Shown here piece after piece: positions 1 to 5,989 of a DNA stretch of 7,101 nucleotides. How positions within the stretch are numbered: position 1 is the first letter of the stretch; each line of letters opens with the position of its first letter. Origin of the DNA: JAVWHX01 sp036639875 (GTDB lineage: Bacteria > Bacillota_I > Bacilli_A > Erysipelotrichales > Coprobacillaceae). The notes under the pieces were generated by a model. It did not search any database. It was not told the origin of the DNA and saw only the letters and a program-made list of their open reading frames with translations. The translations under genes were made by a program, and so were the position numbers. The stretch lies in contig JAVWHX010000086.1 of assembly GCA_036639875.1 (NCBI GenBank), forward strand, positions 1 to 7,101. Reading direction: 5' to 3'.

Positions 1-22
1 ACGCACATCACTGTGCGTTTTT
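1..22 (+). terminator. Hairpin terminator at left edge
   Basis: ACGCACA (1-7) pairs perfectly with TGTGCGT (12-18) around the 4-base loop TCAC, and a run of five T (18-22) follows. This is a rho-independent terminator for a rightward gene that must lie left of the window. It also sits just past the 3' end of the leftward MutS-like gene. Read on the minus strand it is preceded by five A, so it may serve both directions, but the minus-strand T tract would fall outside the window and cannot be seen. Confidence 0.75.
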
Positions 23-46
23 GCGTATTCAGAAACTATTAACGAT

Positions 47-1627
47 TTATTTACTCGTTACAGCCTCTTTTAATTGATCTAATATTTCTTTATCATAACC
101 ATGAACTTCTAATAACTTAATTGCATTCCCAACCTTACATATTCCTTTTTTAATAGTATAGTCACAATACAACATATTATCTTTCACATCATCATGGAAA
201 CAATATTGTTGAATATCTTGAAAACTCTCTACTAAATCTAAATCATGTGTTGTTACCAACACAAGTGATTGACTATGAAATAACTGTGATAAAACTGCTC
301 TAGATATTGCAATTCTTTCTTTTTCATTCGTACCCCTTAAGATTTCATCAATAAAGATTAAACATACTTTTTCTTTAGATAAATCTAAAATATGTTTCAT
401 AACCTTTATCTCTTTAACATAATAACTATCTCCTGAATCTAAATCATCTTTCATATGAATAGAACTACATAATTGAAAAGGATAATAATCAAATTCACTT
501 GCAAAACATGTATGAAAAGTTCTTGCCATAACCATATTAATACCAACAGTTTTTAAGAATGTTGATTTACCAGAAGCGTTTGTTCCAGTAATAATACAAG
601 ATTCATTTGTTGTAAAAGAATTCTTTACTGGTTCTTTTAAAATTGGATGATAACAGTCTTTAAAGTTTAATTGTGGTAAAGATATCTCTTGTGGTATACA
701 AGTCTTACAATTCATTCTTAACCCATATATAGAAAGAGAAGTATCAACAACTCCTATATATTTATACATAGAAAATAAATCCACCATCAATTCATTTTTA
801 TGCTTTTTTAAAATCACACATTGATAATAAGGAATAAAGAACATACCTTTAAAAAACTCCATAAAATAGAAAATATCAACTTTCTCAATTGTTACACACA
901 TTCTATGTAAAAATGTATATTTCTTAGCTTTATCCACCATTGCTTTAATTCTTTTATTATCATCATCAGAGTATATATCAAAACTTGATAACACATCTAA
1001 ACTATGAACCAATTCACAATAACTAAATGCTTTACTCATTACATCATCAGTCTTTGTTGTTAAATGCGAATATAATCCCATTTGTCCAGCAAACCAAAGA
1101 AAAACAAATAATAAGATATCAAAACCAACAAAGAAACTAGCACCAATGATTCCAAGTAATACAACAAAAGATGAAGACATAACAATTAAATCATTTGATG
1201 TGATTGTTTTCATTTGAGTAAACAAATCCAAACATTCACTATATTGTTTGCTTAATCTATGCAATTCATAAAGAACTTTTTTTAATTTATCTTTGTCATC
1301 CCAATTTGAAATCAGTGCTTCAAACTTTTTAGGTTCAATATCAGATTTAAATATTTGTGCATACATATATTCTTTTCCTACATCTGTATATGTATGATTG
1401 ATAAACTTGAATACTTTATCTAACTCTAAATCATTATAAACAATTTCATCAATATCTCTATCTTTCATAGTTTTCAGATATTCCTTAGTGAGTTCTAATT
1501 CCATATCACTCTCTACATAAATTCCAAATTGACTTAATAATTGTTTTCTTAAAACCATCTTATAAACTTTATAAATAATCAACACACAACATATAAAGCC
1601 TATGACTCCTCCTATAATCCAAATCAT
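47..1627 (-). CDS. Membrane-anchored MutS-like ATPase
   Basis: The protein is 526 residues long. Its C-terminal half is a MutS-type (domain V) ABC ATPase: Walker A GTNASGKS at about 348-355, Walker B LIFIDEIL at about 423-430, then LRGTNEKER where MutS has its GRGTS loop, and the H-loop TTHD at about 459-462. The N-terminal half is not mismatch-binding: a hydrophobic segment lies at 1-21 and a longer hydrophobic stretch (probably two helices) at about 147-180. True MutS is about 850 residues and MutS2 about 780, so a role in mismatch repair is doubtful; the function is unknown. The reading frame is open further upstream to a TTG at 1678, but the ATG at 1627 has GGAGG (1635-1639) at a 7-nt spacing, whereas the ATG at 1633 has only 1 nt. 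The gene lies 52 bp downstream of the MerR gene on the same strand and is probably cotranscribed with it. I am confident of the ATPase family and less sure of its role. Confidence 0.87.
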   Translation of the reverse strand: MIWIIGGVIGFICCVLIIYKVYKMVLRKQLLSQFGIYVESDMELELTKEYLKTMKDRDIDEIVYNDLELDKVFKFINHTYTDVGKEYMYAQIFKSDIEPKKFEALISNWDDKDKLKKVLYELHRLSKQYSECLDLFTQMKTITSNDLIVMSSSFVVLLGIIGASFFVGFDILLFVFLWFAGQMGLYSHLTTKTDDVMSKAFSYCELVHSLDVLSSFDIYSDDDNKRIKAMVDKAKKYTFLHRMCVTIEKVDIFYFMEFFKGMFFIPYYQCVILKKHKNELMVDLFSMYKYIGVVDTSLSIYGLRMNCKTCIPQEISLPQLNFKDCYHPILKEPVKNSFTTNESCIITGTNASGKSTFLKTVGINMVMARTFHTCFASEFDYYPFQLCSSIHMKDDLDSGDSYYVKEIKVMKHILDLSKEKVCLIFIDEILRGTNEKERIAISRAVLSQLFHSQSLVLVTTHDLDLVESFQDIQQYCFHDDVKDNMLYCDYTIKKGICKVGNAIKLLEVHGYDKEILDQLKEAVTSK

Positions 1628-1652
1628 ATTCATCCCTCCATAACCCCACTTT

Positions 1653-1675
1653 ACAAGCATTCCCCTAGGGCTTGT
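1653..1675 (-). repeat. Inverted repeat between merR and mutS-like genes
   Basis: ACAAGC (1653-1658) and GCTTGT (1670-1675) form a 6-bp stem around an 11-nt loop. The loop side of the right arm overlaps an 8-bp palindrome CCCTAGGG (1663-1670), so two alternative pairings are possible. The element sits in the 52-bp gap between the MerR stop codon and the ribosome binding site of the MutS-like gene, so it would be in their shared transcript. No T tract follows on the minus strand, so it is not a classical terminator. It could be an mRNA processing or stability element, or chance. Confidence 0.4.
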
Positions 1676-1679
1676 CAAA

Positions 1680-2252
1680 TTATTTTTTAAACTTTTTTAT
1701 TATTTTATAAATATAGGTTTGAATATTTGCCAAACTCAGTGCTCCAGCTATACACCATATAATAAGAACTATAAAAGTATAGATGTCATCTTGGCGTTTA
1801 GATAACAATATTGAAATTGCAACTGTCAATAAACAAAAGGTATAAACATCAAACGGATAAGTAACATTATCATCAGAGGTTATATTTTTTAAATCATATG
1901 TTTGATCCATTTCATGAGATAATTTTTGAATATCTTGTTGATTGATAATTTTATCTTTGACATCACTGATATATTGTAATGATGTATCTAATTCATAATA
2001 CTTCTTTTGATATTCCTGAATTTTCTTATCAAATATTTCATAATGCTGATGAATAAGAATATCTTTTATCTCTTGAATTGAAAAGCCTAAATTTCTTAAC
2101 TGTTTAATTTGTAATAACTTTTGTATATCATAGTGAGAATAATCACGATATCCCATATTATCTTTTTGTGGTTTTACTAAACCTTTTTCTTCATATAAAT
2201 TAATTGCTTTTTTAGATATATCAAATTGTTGAGATACTTCTTGAATATACAT
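1680..2252 (-). CDS. MerR-family regulator with membrane segments
   Basis: This 190-residue protein begins with a MerR winged-helix domain: the helix-turn-helix QEVSQQFDISKKAINLYEEKGL is at about 4-25, followed by the wing with GYRDYS at 34-39 and the second helix pair with RNLGFSIQEIKDIL at about 53-66. A charged, probably coiled-coil dimerisation helix runs from about 72 to 115. Instead of a soluble ligand domain, the C-terminus has two hydrophobic segments (about 136-151 and 156-175) and a basic tail ending KKFKK. The repressor or activator is therefore probably tethered to the membrane. The ATG at 2252 has GGAG (2261-2265 region) at 8 nt. The gene is the first of a probable two-gene transcript with the MutS-like ATPase and is divergent from ispH. 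The signal sensed is unknown. Confidence 0.88.
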   Translation of the reverse strand: MYIQEVSQQFDISKKAINLYEEKGLVKPQKDNMGYRDYSHYDIQKLLQIKQLRNLGFSIQEIKDILIHQHYEIFDKKIQEYQKKYYELDTSLQYISDVKDKIINQQDIQKLSHEMDQTYDLKNITSDDNVTYPFDVYTFCLLTVAISILLSKRQDDIYTFIVLIIWCIAGALSLANIQTYIYKIIKKFKK

Positions 2253-2272
2253 TTTATCAACTCCTATTTTTC

Positions 2273-2301
2273 ATTATAAAGTATTCTTTTCATAATAACA
2301 A
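2273..2301 (-). promoter_or_regulatory. Probable merR promoter
   Basis: On the minus strand, TATAAT (2278-2273) matches the sigma-A -10 consensus and TTGTTA (2301-2296) matches four of six -35 positions, with a 17-bp spacer. The predicted start lies a few bases before the merR ribosome binding site. The spacer has normal length and no dyad, so it is not the stretched 19-20 bp type through which classical MerR activators twist DNA. Confidence 0.6.
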
Positions 2302-2313
2302 TCATCTCTTTTA

Positions 2314-2336
2314 TGGTATAATACAAAGGAGGTGAT
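2314..2336 (+). promoter_or_regulatory. ispH extended -10 and very strong SD
   Basis: TGG followed by TATAAT (2314-2322) forms an extended -10 element. No good -35 is seen at the right distance (2294-2299 reads AATAAC). AAAGGAGGTGAT (2325-2336) is an essentially full-length match to the 16S rRNA anti-SD tail and ends 3 nt before the ATG. If this -10 is used, transcription would begin at about 2328-2330, inside the SD, giving a leader of only about 10-12 nt. Confidence 0.5.
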
Positions 2337-2339
2337 TTC

Positions 2340-3248
2340 ATGTTAGTAAAAGCAATTACTCCTAGAGGATATTGTAAAGGTGTTGTAAGAGCTATTGATA
2401 TTGTTAAAAAAGCCAGTGAATCAGATGGTCCTATTTATATATTAGGAATGATTGTTCATAATCAATATATAGTGAATGCTTTAAAAGAATTAGGTGTTCA
2501 AACGATTGATCATAAAGAAAAAACAAGATTAGAACTATTAGATGAAATTGATAATGGAACAATTATTATTACTGCTCATGGAGCTGGAGAACAAGTCTTT
2601 CATAAAGCAAAAGATAAAGGATTAAATGTTATTGATGCATCATGTTTAGATGTTATTAAGACACATGAATTGATTAAAGATAAATTAAGTCAAGATTATG
2701 AAATCTTATATATCGGTAAAAAAGGACATCCTGAAGCTGAAGGTGCAATTCTTATTGATGAAGATAAGATTCACTTGATAACTTGTAAAAATGATATTGA
2801 ATTGATAGATAAAAGTAAACATTATATAATCACTAATCAAACAACAATGTCTTTATATGATGTCTTTGATCTTTGTGAGTATGCTAAAGAAATTCTTCCC
2901 CATGTCGAGATTGCAAAAGAAACATGTACAGCTACTAAAATCAGACAAGAAGCAATAAAGAATATGGATCAAGATGTAGATATTGTTTTTATTGTTGGTG
3001 ATCCACATTCTAACAACACTCAAAAACTTGCTTCTATTGCGAGTGAAAATAGAAATGTTTATATGATTGAAAGTATTGATGATTTAGATATTCAAACTTT
3101 AATGGGAAAGAAAAAAGCAGCCGTTTCTTCTGGTGCTTCTACTCCTACTTATTTAACAAATCAAGTGATTGAATTTTTAACACAGTTTGATGAATTTGAT
3201 AAACAAACATATATCAAACCACAAATAAATAAACAAAAAATATTATAA
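2340..3248 (+). CDS. ispH: 4-Hydroxy-3-methylbut-2-enyl diphosphate reductase
   Basis: IspH (LytB) catalyses the last step of the MEP pathway, reducing HMBPP to isopentenyl and dimethylallyl diphosphate with a 4Fe-4S cluster in the cytoplasm. The 302-residue length fits the family. The three cluster cysteines are present: C12 in GYCKGV, C102 in DASCLD and C196 in ETCTATK. The diphosphate-binding and proton-relay residues are also visible: H40 in VHNQ, H80 in TAHGAG, H130 and E132 in GHPEAEG, the TNQTT motif at 165-169, S224 and N226 in DPHSNN, and S267 in SGASTP. The usual DATCPLV motif reads DASCLDV, a mild variation away from the ligating cysteine. The gene is monocistronic: it is divergent from merR and ends in a hairpin shared with the convergent MATE gene. 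Its presence implies that the host makes isoprenoids by the MEP route. Confidence 0.96.
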   Translation: MLVKAITPRGYCKGVVRAIDIVKKASESDGPIYILGMIVHNQYIVNALKELGVQTIDHKEKTRLELLDEIDNGTIIITAHGAGEQVFHKAKDKGLNVIDASCLDVIKTHELIKDKLSQDYEILYIGKKGHPEAEGAILIDEDKIHLITCKNDIELIDKSKHYIITNQTTMSLYDVFDLCEYAKEILPHVEIAKETCTATKIRQEAIKNMDQDVDIVFIVGDPHSNNTQKLASIASENRNVYMIESIDDLDIQTLMGKKKAAVSSGASTPTYLTNQVIEFLTQFDEFDKQTYIKPQINKQKIL

Positions 3249-3280
3249 GAAGAGAGCCCTAACGAGGACTCTCTTCTTTT
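3248..3280 (+). terminator. ispH terminator, shared with convergent MATE gene
   Basis: AGAAGAGAG (3248-3256) pairs with CTCTCTTCT (3269-3277). After one C/A mismatch, CCT/AGG pairs inside around the loop AACG. Four T (3277-3280) follow for rightward transcription. The hairpin begins on the last base of the ispH stop codon and contains the stop and final codons of the leftward MATE gene (stop 3261-3259). On the minus strand only a short interrupted T tract (CTTATAAT) follows, so it probably terminates ispH better than the MATE transcript. Confidence 0.85.
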
Positions 3281-4611
3281 GGTAACCAATTGACTTTATA
3301 ATAATATATAATAAACATAATTGCACAAGTCACCCATGTAAAGGACCAACCCATAAATACAAAGTATACATCATTTGTTATTTTGGTAATAATAGCCAAA
3401 TAGATTTGTCTAAGAATAACAAAGTTAAACACCATAATATACATTGGTATAGATGATTTTCCAGCACCTCTTAATACACCATTATAAACTTGATTAATTG
3501 GTAAGAAAACATAGAAAGGTATAAATGCTAATAGCATAGTCCAACCTGCTTGAATAACATCAGCTTCACTATTAAATATCGCAATAAAATCTTTACCAAA
3601 TAAGAATAATGTTAGTGACATTAATAATGTAACTGTAATACTCATAATCAAAGCAGACTTTGTTCCTTTTTTTACACGATCATATTGTTTAGCACCGATG
3701 TTTTGTCCAACAAATGTTGTAATTGCCATATTAAAACTTTGTAATGGTAAATTGACAAAACCATCAATACGGATAGTTGCTGAATATCCAGCAACCACAC
3801 TAGAGCCAAAGGCATTGACATAGGATTGAACAATAACATTTGATAATGAAACAATACTTTGTTGTAAACCAGTTGGTAAACCAATCATAATAATCTTCTT
3901 TAAGATAATCCAATGAAAACGAATTTGTTTGATAAATAAACGATGAGGTCCCTCACTTTTCATTAACACAATAACAACTAAGATAGCACTAATGGCTTGA
4001 GCAATTAATGTTGCATATCCTGCCCCTGCAACGCCCCATCTTAAATACTTAACAAATAGAAAATCTAAAACAATATTCACAACACATCCAACAACTAAGA
4101 AATAAAGTGGACGTTTTGAATCACCCATTGCTCTTAATATCCCTGCACCCATATTATAAATAAGACCAAAAGTAATCCCCATAAAATAGATAGATAAATA
4201 TGTAGATGATTCAGGAAACACATCAGCCGGTATTCCAATGGCATGTAACATAGGATTAGTTCCTAATACTCCAATAACGGTTAAAACAACTGCCATAACA
4301 AGTGTTAATGCTGAAGAACTGTGTACGGCTTTCTTTAAGTTCTTTTCATCTCCAGCCCCATAATACTGAGCAATGATAACCCCCGCACCAGTTGCTAATC
4401 CCATAAAGAACCCAATTAACATATTGATAATTGGCGAAGATGCTCCAACAGCTGCTAATGCTTGTTTACTTACAAAGTTCCCTACAACATAAGCATCAAC
4501 TGTATTATATAATTGTTGAAATAAATTCCCTACTAATAATGGCATTGAAAACCAAAATATTGATTTTGCAATAGGACCACTTATTAAATTAACAGTTTTC
4601 TTCCTCTTCAT
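3259..4611 (-). CDS. MATE-family multidrug/metabolite exporter
   Basis: This 450-residue integral membrane protein belongs to the MATE family of Na+- or H+-coupled antiporters, which export cationic drugs or metabolites. It has about 12 hydrophobic segments and the typical start GPIAKSIFWFSMPLLVGNLFQQ at about 12-33. The two-fold internal repeat is visible: GAGILRAMGDSKRPL (155-169) corresponds to YNGVLRGAGKSSIPM (376-390), and AQYYGAGDEKNLKKA (81-95) to GQNIGAKQYDRVKKG (302-316). The ATG at 4611 is preferred, with a G-rich SD (GGGGGT) just upstream. A GTG at 4623 is also in frame but lacks an SD, and an in-frame stop lies directly above it. A GGAG at 4644-4641 is too far from either start. 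The C-terminus is encoded inside the terminator hairpin shared with ispH. The substrate cannot be deduced. Confidence 0.93.
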   Translation of the reverse strand: MKRKKTVNLISGPIAKSIFWFSMPLLVGNLFQQLYNTVDAYVVGNFVSKQALAAVGASSPIINMLIGFFMGLATGAGVIIAQYYGAGDEKNLKKAVHSSSALTLVMAVVLTVIGVLGTNPMLHAIGIPADVFPESSTYLSIYFMGITFGLIYNMGAGILRAMGDSKRPLYFLVVGCVVNIVLDFLFVKYLRWGVAGAGYATLIAQAISAILVVIVLMKSEGPHRLFIKQIRFHWIILKKIIMIGLPTGLQQSIVSLSNVIVQSYVNAFGSSVVAGYSATIRIDGFVNLPLQSFNMAITTFVGQNIGAKQYDRVKKGTKSALIMSITVTLLMSLTLFLFGKDFIAIFNSEADVIQAGWTMLLAFIPFYVFLPINQVYNGVLRGAGKSSIPMYIMVFNFVILRQIYLAIITKITNDVYFVFMGWSFTWVTCAIMFIIYYYKVNWLPKEESPR

Positions 4612-4710
4612 AATTACCCCCACTTACTTTGTTTATTGTACTCCTTTTTATAAAGAAATAAAGATTAATTACATTTTTTGAAAATAAGAGATTTTTATTT
4701 CCATTTTCGT

Positions 4711-4729
4711 TATAATATTGCCACGGAGG
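4711..4729 (+). promoter_or_regulatory. -10 box and SD of the HAD phosphatase gene
   Basis: TATAAT (4711-4716) is a perfect -10 box, and GGAGG (4725-4729) lies 7 nt before the ATG at 4737. No convincing -35 is found at 16-18 bp; TTGAAA at 4678-4683 is 27 bp away. As with ispH, the -10 is so close to the SD that the leader would be only about 13-15 nt. Confidence 0.5.
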
Positions 4730-4736
4730 ATCGTTT

Positions 4737-5588
4737 ATGGAAAAAAATATTATTTTCTTTGATGTTGATGGAACTTTGGTAGATGTAAGACCTGCTAGAG
4801 AATATATCCCTGAATCAACAATCAAAGCAATACAACTCACAAAACAAAAAGGAAATCTTTGTTTTTTATGTACTGGTAGAAGTAAAGCAGAGATTTATGA
4901 TCATATTTTAGAAGTTGGTTTTGATGGTATTATTGGTGCTGGTGGTGGTTTTGTAGAAATTGGTGATGAAATGCTTTATCATAAAAAAGTATCTCAAGAA
5001 TCTATTAACCATGTTGTTGATTATTTTGATAATCATAATTTTGATTATTATATTGAAAGTAATGGTGGTTTATTTGCAAGTAAAAATCTTGTGAAAAGAT
5101 TAGAAACAATTATGTATGGTGATTTAGAAAATGATCCAGCAGCAAGAAAAAAGAAAGAACAAGAACCTAGTCATTTCATTCCTTCTTTAAAAGAAGGTTA
5201 TGATATGCATAGAGATGACGTTAATAAAATTTGTTTCTTAGAAAAAGAAGGTATCCCTTTCACGGCAATCAAAGATGAATTTGAAAAAGAATTTAATGTT
5301 ATTCATTGTACAGTTCCTATTTTTGGAGATGAAAGTGGAGAGTTATCTGTTGAAGGTGTTAATAAGGCATCAGCTATTGAGGCATTAATTAATCATCTTG
5401 GTATTCCTAAAGAAAATACATATGCATTTGGGGATGGTATGAATGATGTAGATATGCTTGAATATTGTCAGTATGGAATTGCTGTTGGTAATGCTAAAGA
5501 TGGTTTAAAAGCTATTGCTGATGAAGTGACTGATGATATTGTTGATGATGGTATTTATAATTCAATGAAAAAACATAGTTTAATCTAA
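4737..5588 (+). CDS. Cof-type HAD-superfamily phosphatase
   Basis: This 283-residue cytoplasmic hydrolase is of the HAD IIB (Cof) type. Motif I DVDGTL holds nucleophile D9 and acid/base D11. Motif II is CTGRS (T46). Motif III lysine is probably K210 in GVNKASAI. Motif IV GDGMNDVDML (232-241) holds the Mg2+-binding D233 and D237. The region between motifs II and III (about 80-200) is the C2B cap that sets substrate choice. Family members dephosphorylate sugar phosphates, FMN or pyridoxal phosphate, and the substrate here cannot be told from sequence. The length and the C-terminal EVTDDIVDDGIYNSMKK are normal for the family. The gene appears monocistronic, divergent from the MATE gene and closed by a strong terminator. 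An opposite-strand open frame across its 5' end is a shadow. Confidence 0.93.
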   Translation: MEKNIIFFDVDGTLVDVRPAREYIPESTIKAIQLTKQKGNLCFLCTGRSKAEIYDHILEVGFDGIIGAGGGFVEIGDEMLYHKKVSQESINHVVDYFDNHNFDYYIESNGGLFASKNLVKRLETIMYGDLENDPAARKKKEQEPSHFIPSLKEGYDMHRDDVNKICFLEKEGIPFTAIKDEFEKEFNVIHCTVPIFGDESGELSVEGVNKASAIEALINHLGIPKENTYAFGDGMNDVDMLEYCQYGIAVGNAKDGLKAIADEVTDDIVDDGIYNSMKKHSLI

Positions 5589-5612
5589 AAATAATACTTC
5601 GGTATTATTTTT
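5587..5612 (+). terminator. Terminator with UUCG tetraloop after the HAD gene
   Basis: AAAAATAATAC (5587-5597) pairs perfectly with GTATTATTTTT (5602-5612), an 11-bp stem closed by C(UUCG)G, the exceptionally stable tetraloop. The T run forms the end of the right arm. The stem starts within the stop codon of the HAD gene. The symmetric A and T tracts would also allow termination from the other side, though no leftward gene faces it. Confidence 0.9.
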
Positions 5613-5619
5613 ATTTCAC

Positions 5620-5643
5620 CTATTTAGAAATATTTCTAAATAG
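5620..5643. promoter_or_regulatory. Upstream operator O1 (perfect 24-bp palindrome)
   Basis: This is a perfect palindrome with half-sites CTATTTAGA (5620-5628) and TCTAAATAG (5635-5643) around AATATT. It ends 3 bp before the -35 box of the sdpR-like gene. The same half-sites and spacing recur at 5675-5698. Size, symmetry and position fit an ArsR/SdpR-type dimer binding site. The bound protein is inferred from proximity. Confidence 0.8.
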
Positions 5644-5646
5644 ATA

Positions 5647-5674
5647 TTGAATATTGTATAAAAAGAGTTATAAT
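5647..5674 (+). promoter_or_regulatory. Promoter of the sdpR-like operon
   Basis: TTGAAT (5647-5652) and TATAAT (5669-5674) are separated by 16 bp. The -10 is consensus and the -35 matches four of six positions. The transcription start should fall near 5680-5682, inside operator O2. The promoter is bracketed exactly by the two operators, as expected for tight autorepression. Confidence 0.75.
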
Positions 5675-5698
5675 CTATTTAGATAGAATTCTAAATAG
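5675..5698. promoter_or_regulatory. Downstream operator O2 (24-bp dyad)
   Basis: Half-sites CTATTTAGA (5675-5683) and TCTAAATAG (5690-5698) are identical to those of O1 and again separated by 6 bp (here TAGAAT, so the centre is not symmetric). The site abuts the -10 box, covers the predicted start site and runs into the SD (GAGGAG, 5698-5703). Its centre is 55 bp from that of O1, about five helical turns. Confidence 0.8.
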
Positions 5699-5710
5699 AG
5701 GAGTGATTCA

Positions 5711-5989
5711 ATGGCTATCACAGATACATTAAAAGCAATTTCAGATCCTGTCAGAAGAAATATTCTTGATTTATTAAAGGATGGAAAGATGTCGGCTGGT
5801 GATATAGCTGAAAAATTTAATTTAACACAAGCAACTGTTTCTTATCATCTTTCTCAATTAAAAAAAGCAGGATTGATTGTTGAAGATAAACATAAGAATT
5901 TTATTTACTATGATTTAAATTTATCTGTTTTTGAAGATATTCTTGTTTGGATTGAACAGTTAGGAGGAAAAACTGATGGAGAAAATTAA
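5711..5989 (+). CDS. sdpR: ArsR-family autorepressor, SdpR-like
   Basis: This 92-residue winged-helix protein matches the SdpR-type autorepressors in size and pattern. The N-terminus ITDTLKAISDPVRRNILDLL (3-22) is the classic ArsR start. The helix-turn-helix is at about 27-54, with recognition helix LTQATVSYHLSQLKKAGL, and the wing follows at about 55-68 (VEDKHKNFIYYDL). It contains no cysteine at all, so it has no ArsR/SmtB metal site of the CxC kind and is unlikely to be a metal sensor. In B. subtilis, SdpR represses its own sdpRI operon and is held at the membrane by SdpI when the toxin SdpC is present. The same logic is inferred here from the adjacent SdpI-like gene and the twin operators. 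The ATG at 5711 has GAGGAG 7 nt upstream. Its last 14 bases overlap the next gene, so the two are translationally coupled. Confidence 0.88.
   Translation: MAITDTLKAISDPVRRNILDLLKDGKMSAGDIAEKFNLTQATVSYHLSQLKKAGLIVEDKHKNFIYYDLNLSVFEDILVWIEQLGGKTDGEN

Noticed and set aside
47..1627. Calling the MutS-like gene mutS or mutS2
   Set aside because: It lacks the N-terminal mismatch-recognition domain and the Smr domain, is far too short, and has membrane segments.
1628..1678. Longer start (TTG at 1678, or ATGs at 1660 and 1633) for the MutS-like protein
   Set aside because: The added residues would translate the inverted repeat and the SD itself. The ATG at 1627 has GGAGG at the proper 7-nt spacing and begins directly with a membrane helix.
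2253..2339. MerR-type operator dyad in the merR/ispH divergent region
   Set aside because: No convincing dyad is found. The merR spacer is 17 bp, and the repeated TATGAAAA/AATGAAAA pieces are direct, not inverted.
3672..3884. 70-codon open frame on the minus strand inside the MATE gene
   Set aside because: It lies wholly within the well-supported MATE coding region in another frame, and its translation shows no recognisable domain.
4641..4675. Possible minus-strand promoter (TATAAA at 4652-4647) and GGAG at 4644-4641 upstream of the MATE gene
   Set aside because: No usable -35 is seen 16-18 bp upstream, and the GGAG has no start codon at a working distance, so neither a promoter nor a leader peptide can be supported.
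4589..4840. 83-codon minus-strand open frame across the MATE/HAD intergenic region
   Set aside because: It is antisense to the start of the HAD gene, covers its promoter and SD and the start of the MATE gene, and its product resembles nothing known to me.
5711..5989. Metal-responsive ArsR/SmtB repressor
   Set aside because: The protein has no cysteine, and its neighbours are not metal-resistance genes. The SdpI-like partner points to the SdpR branch.
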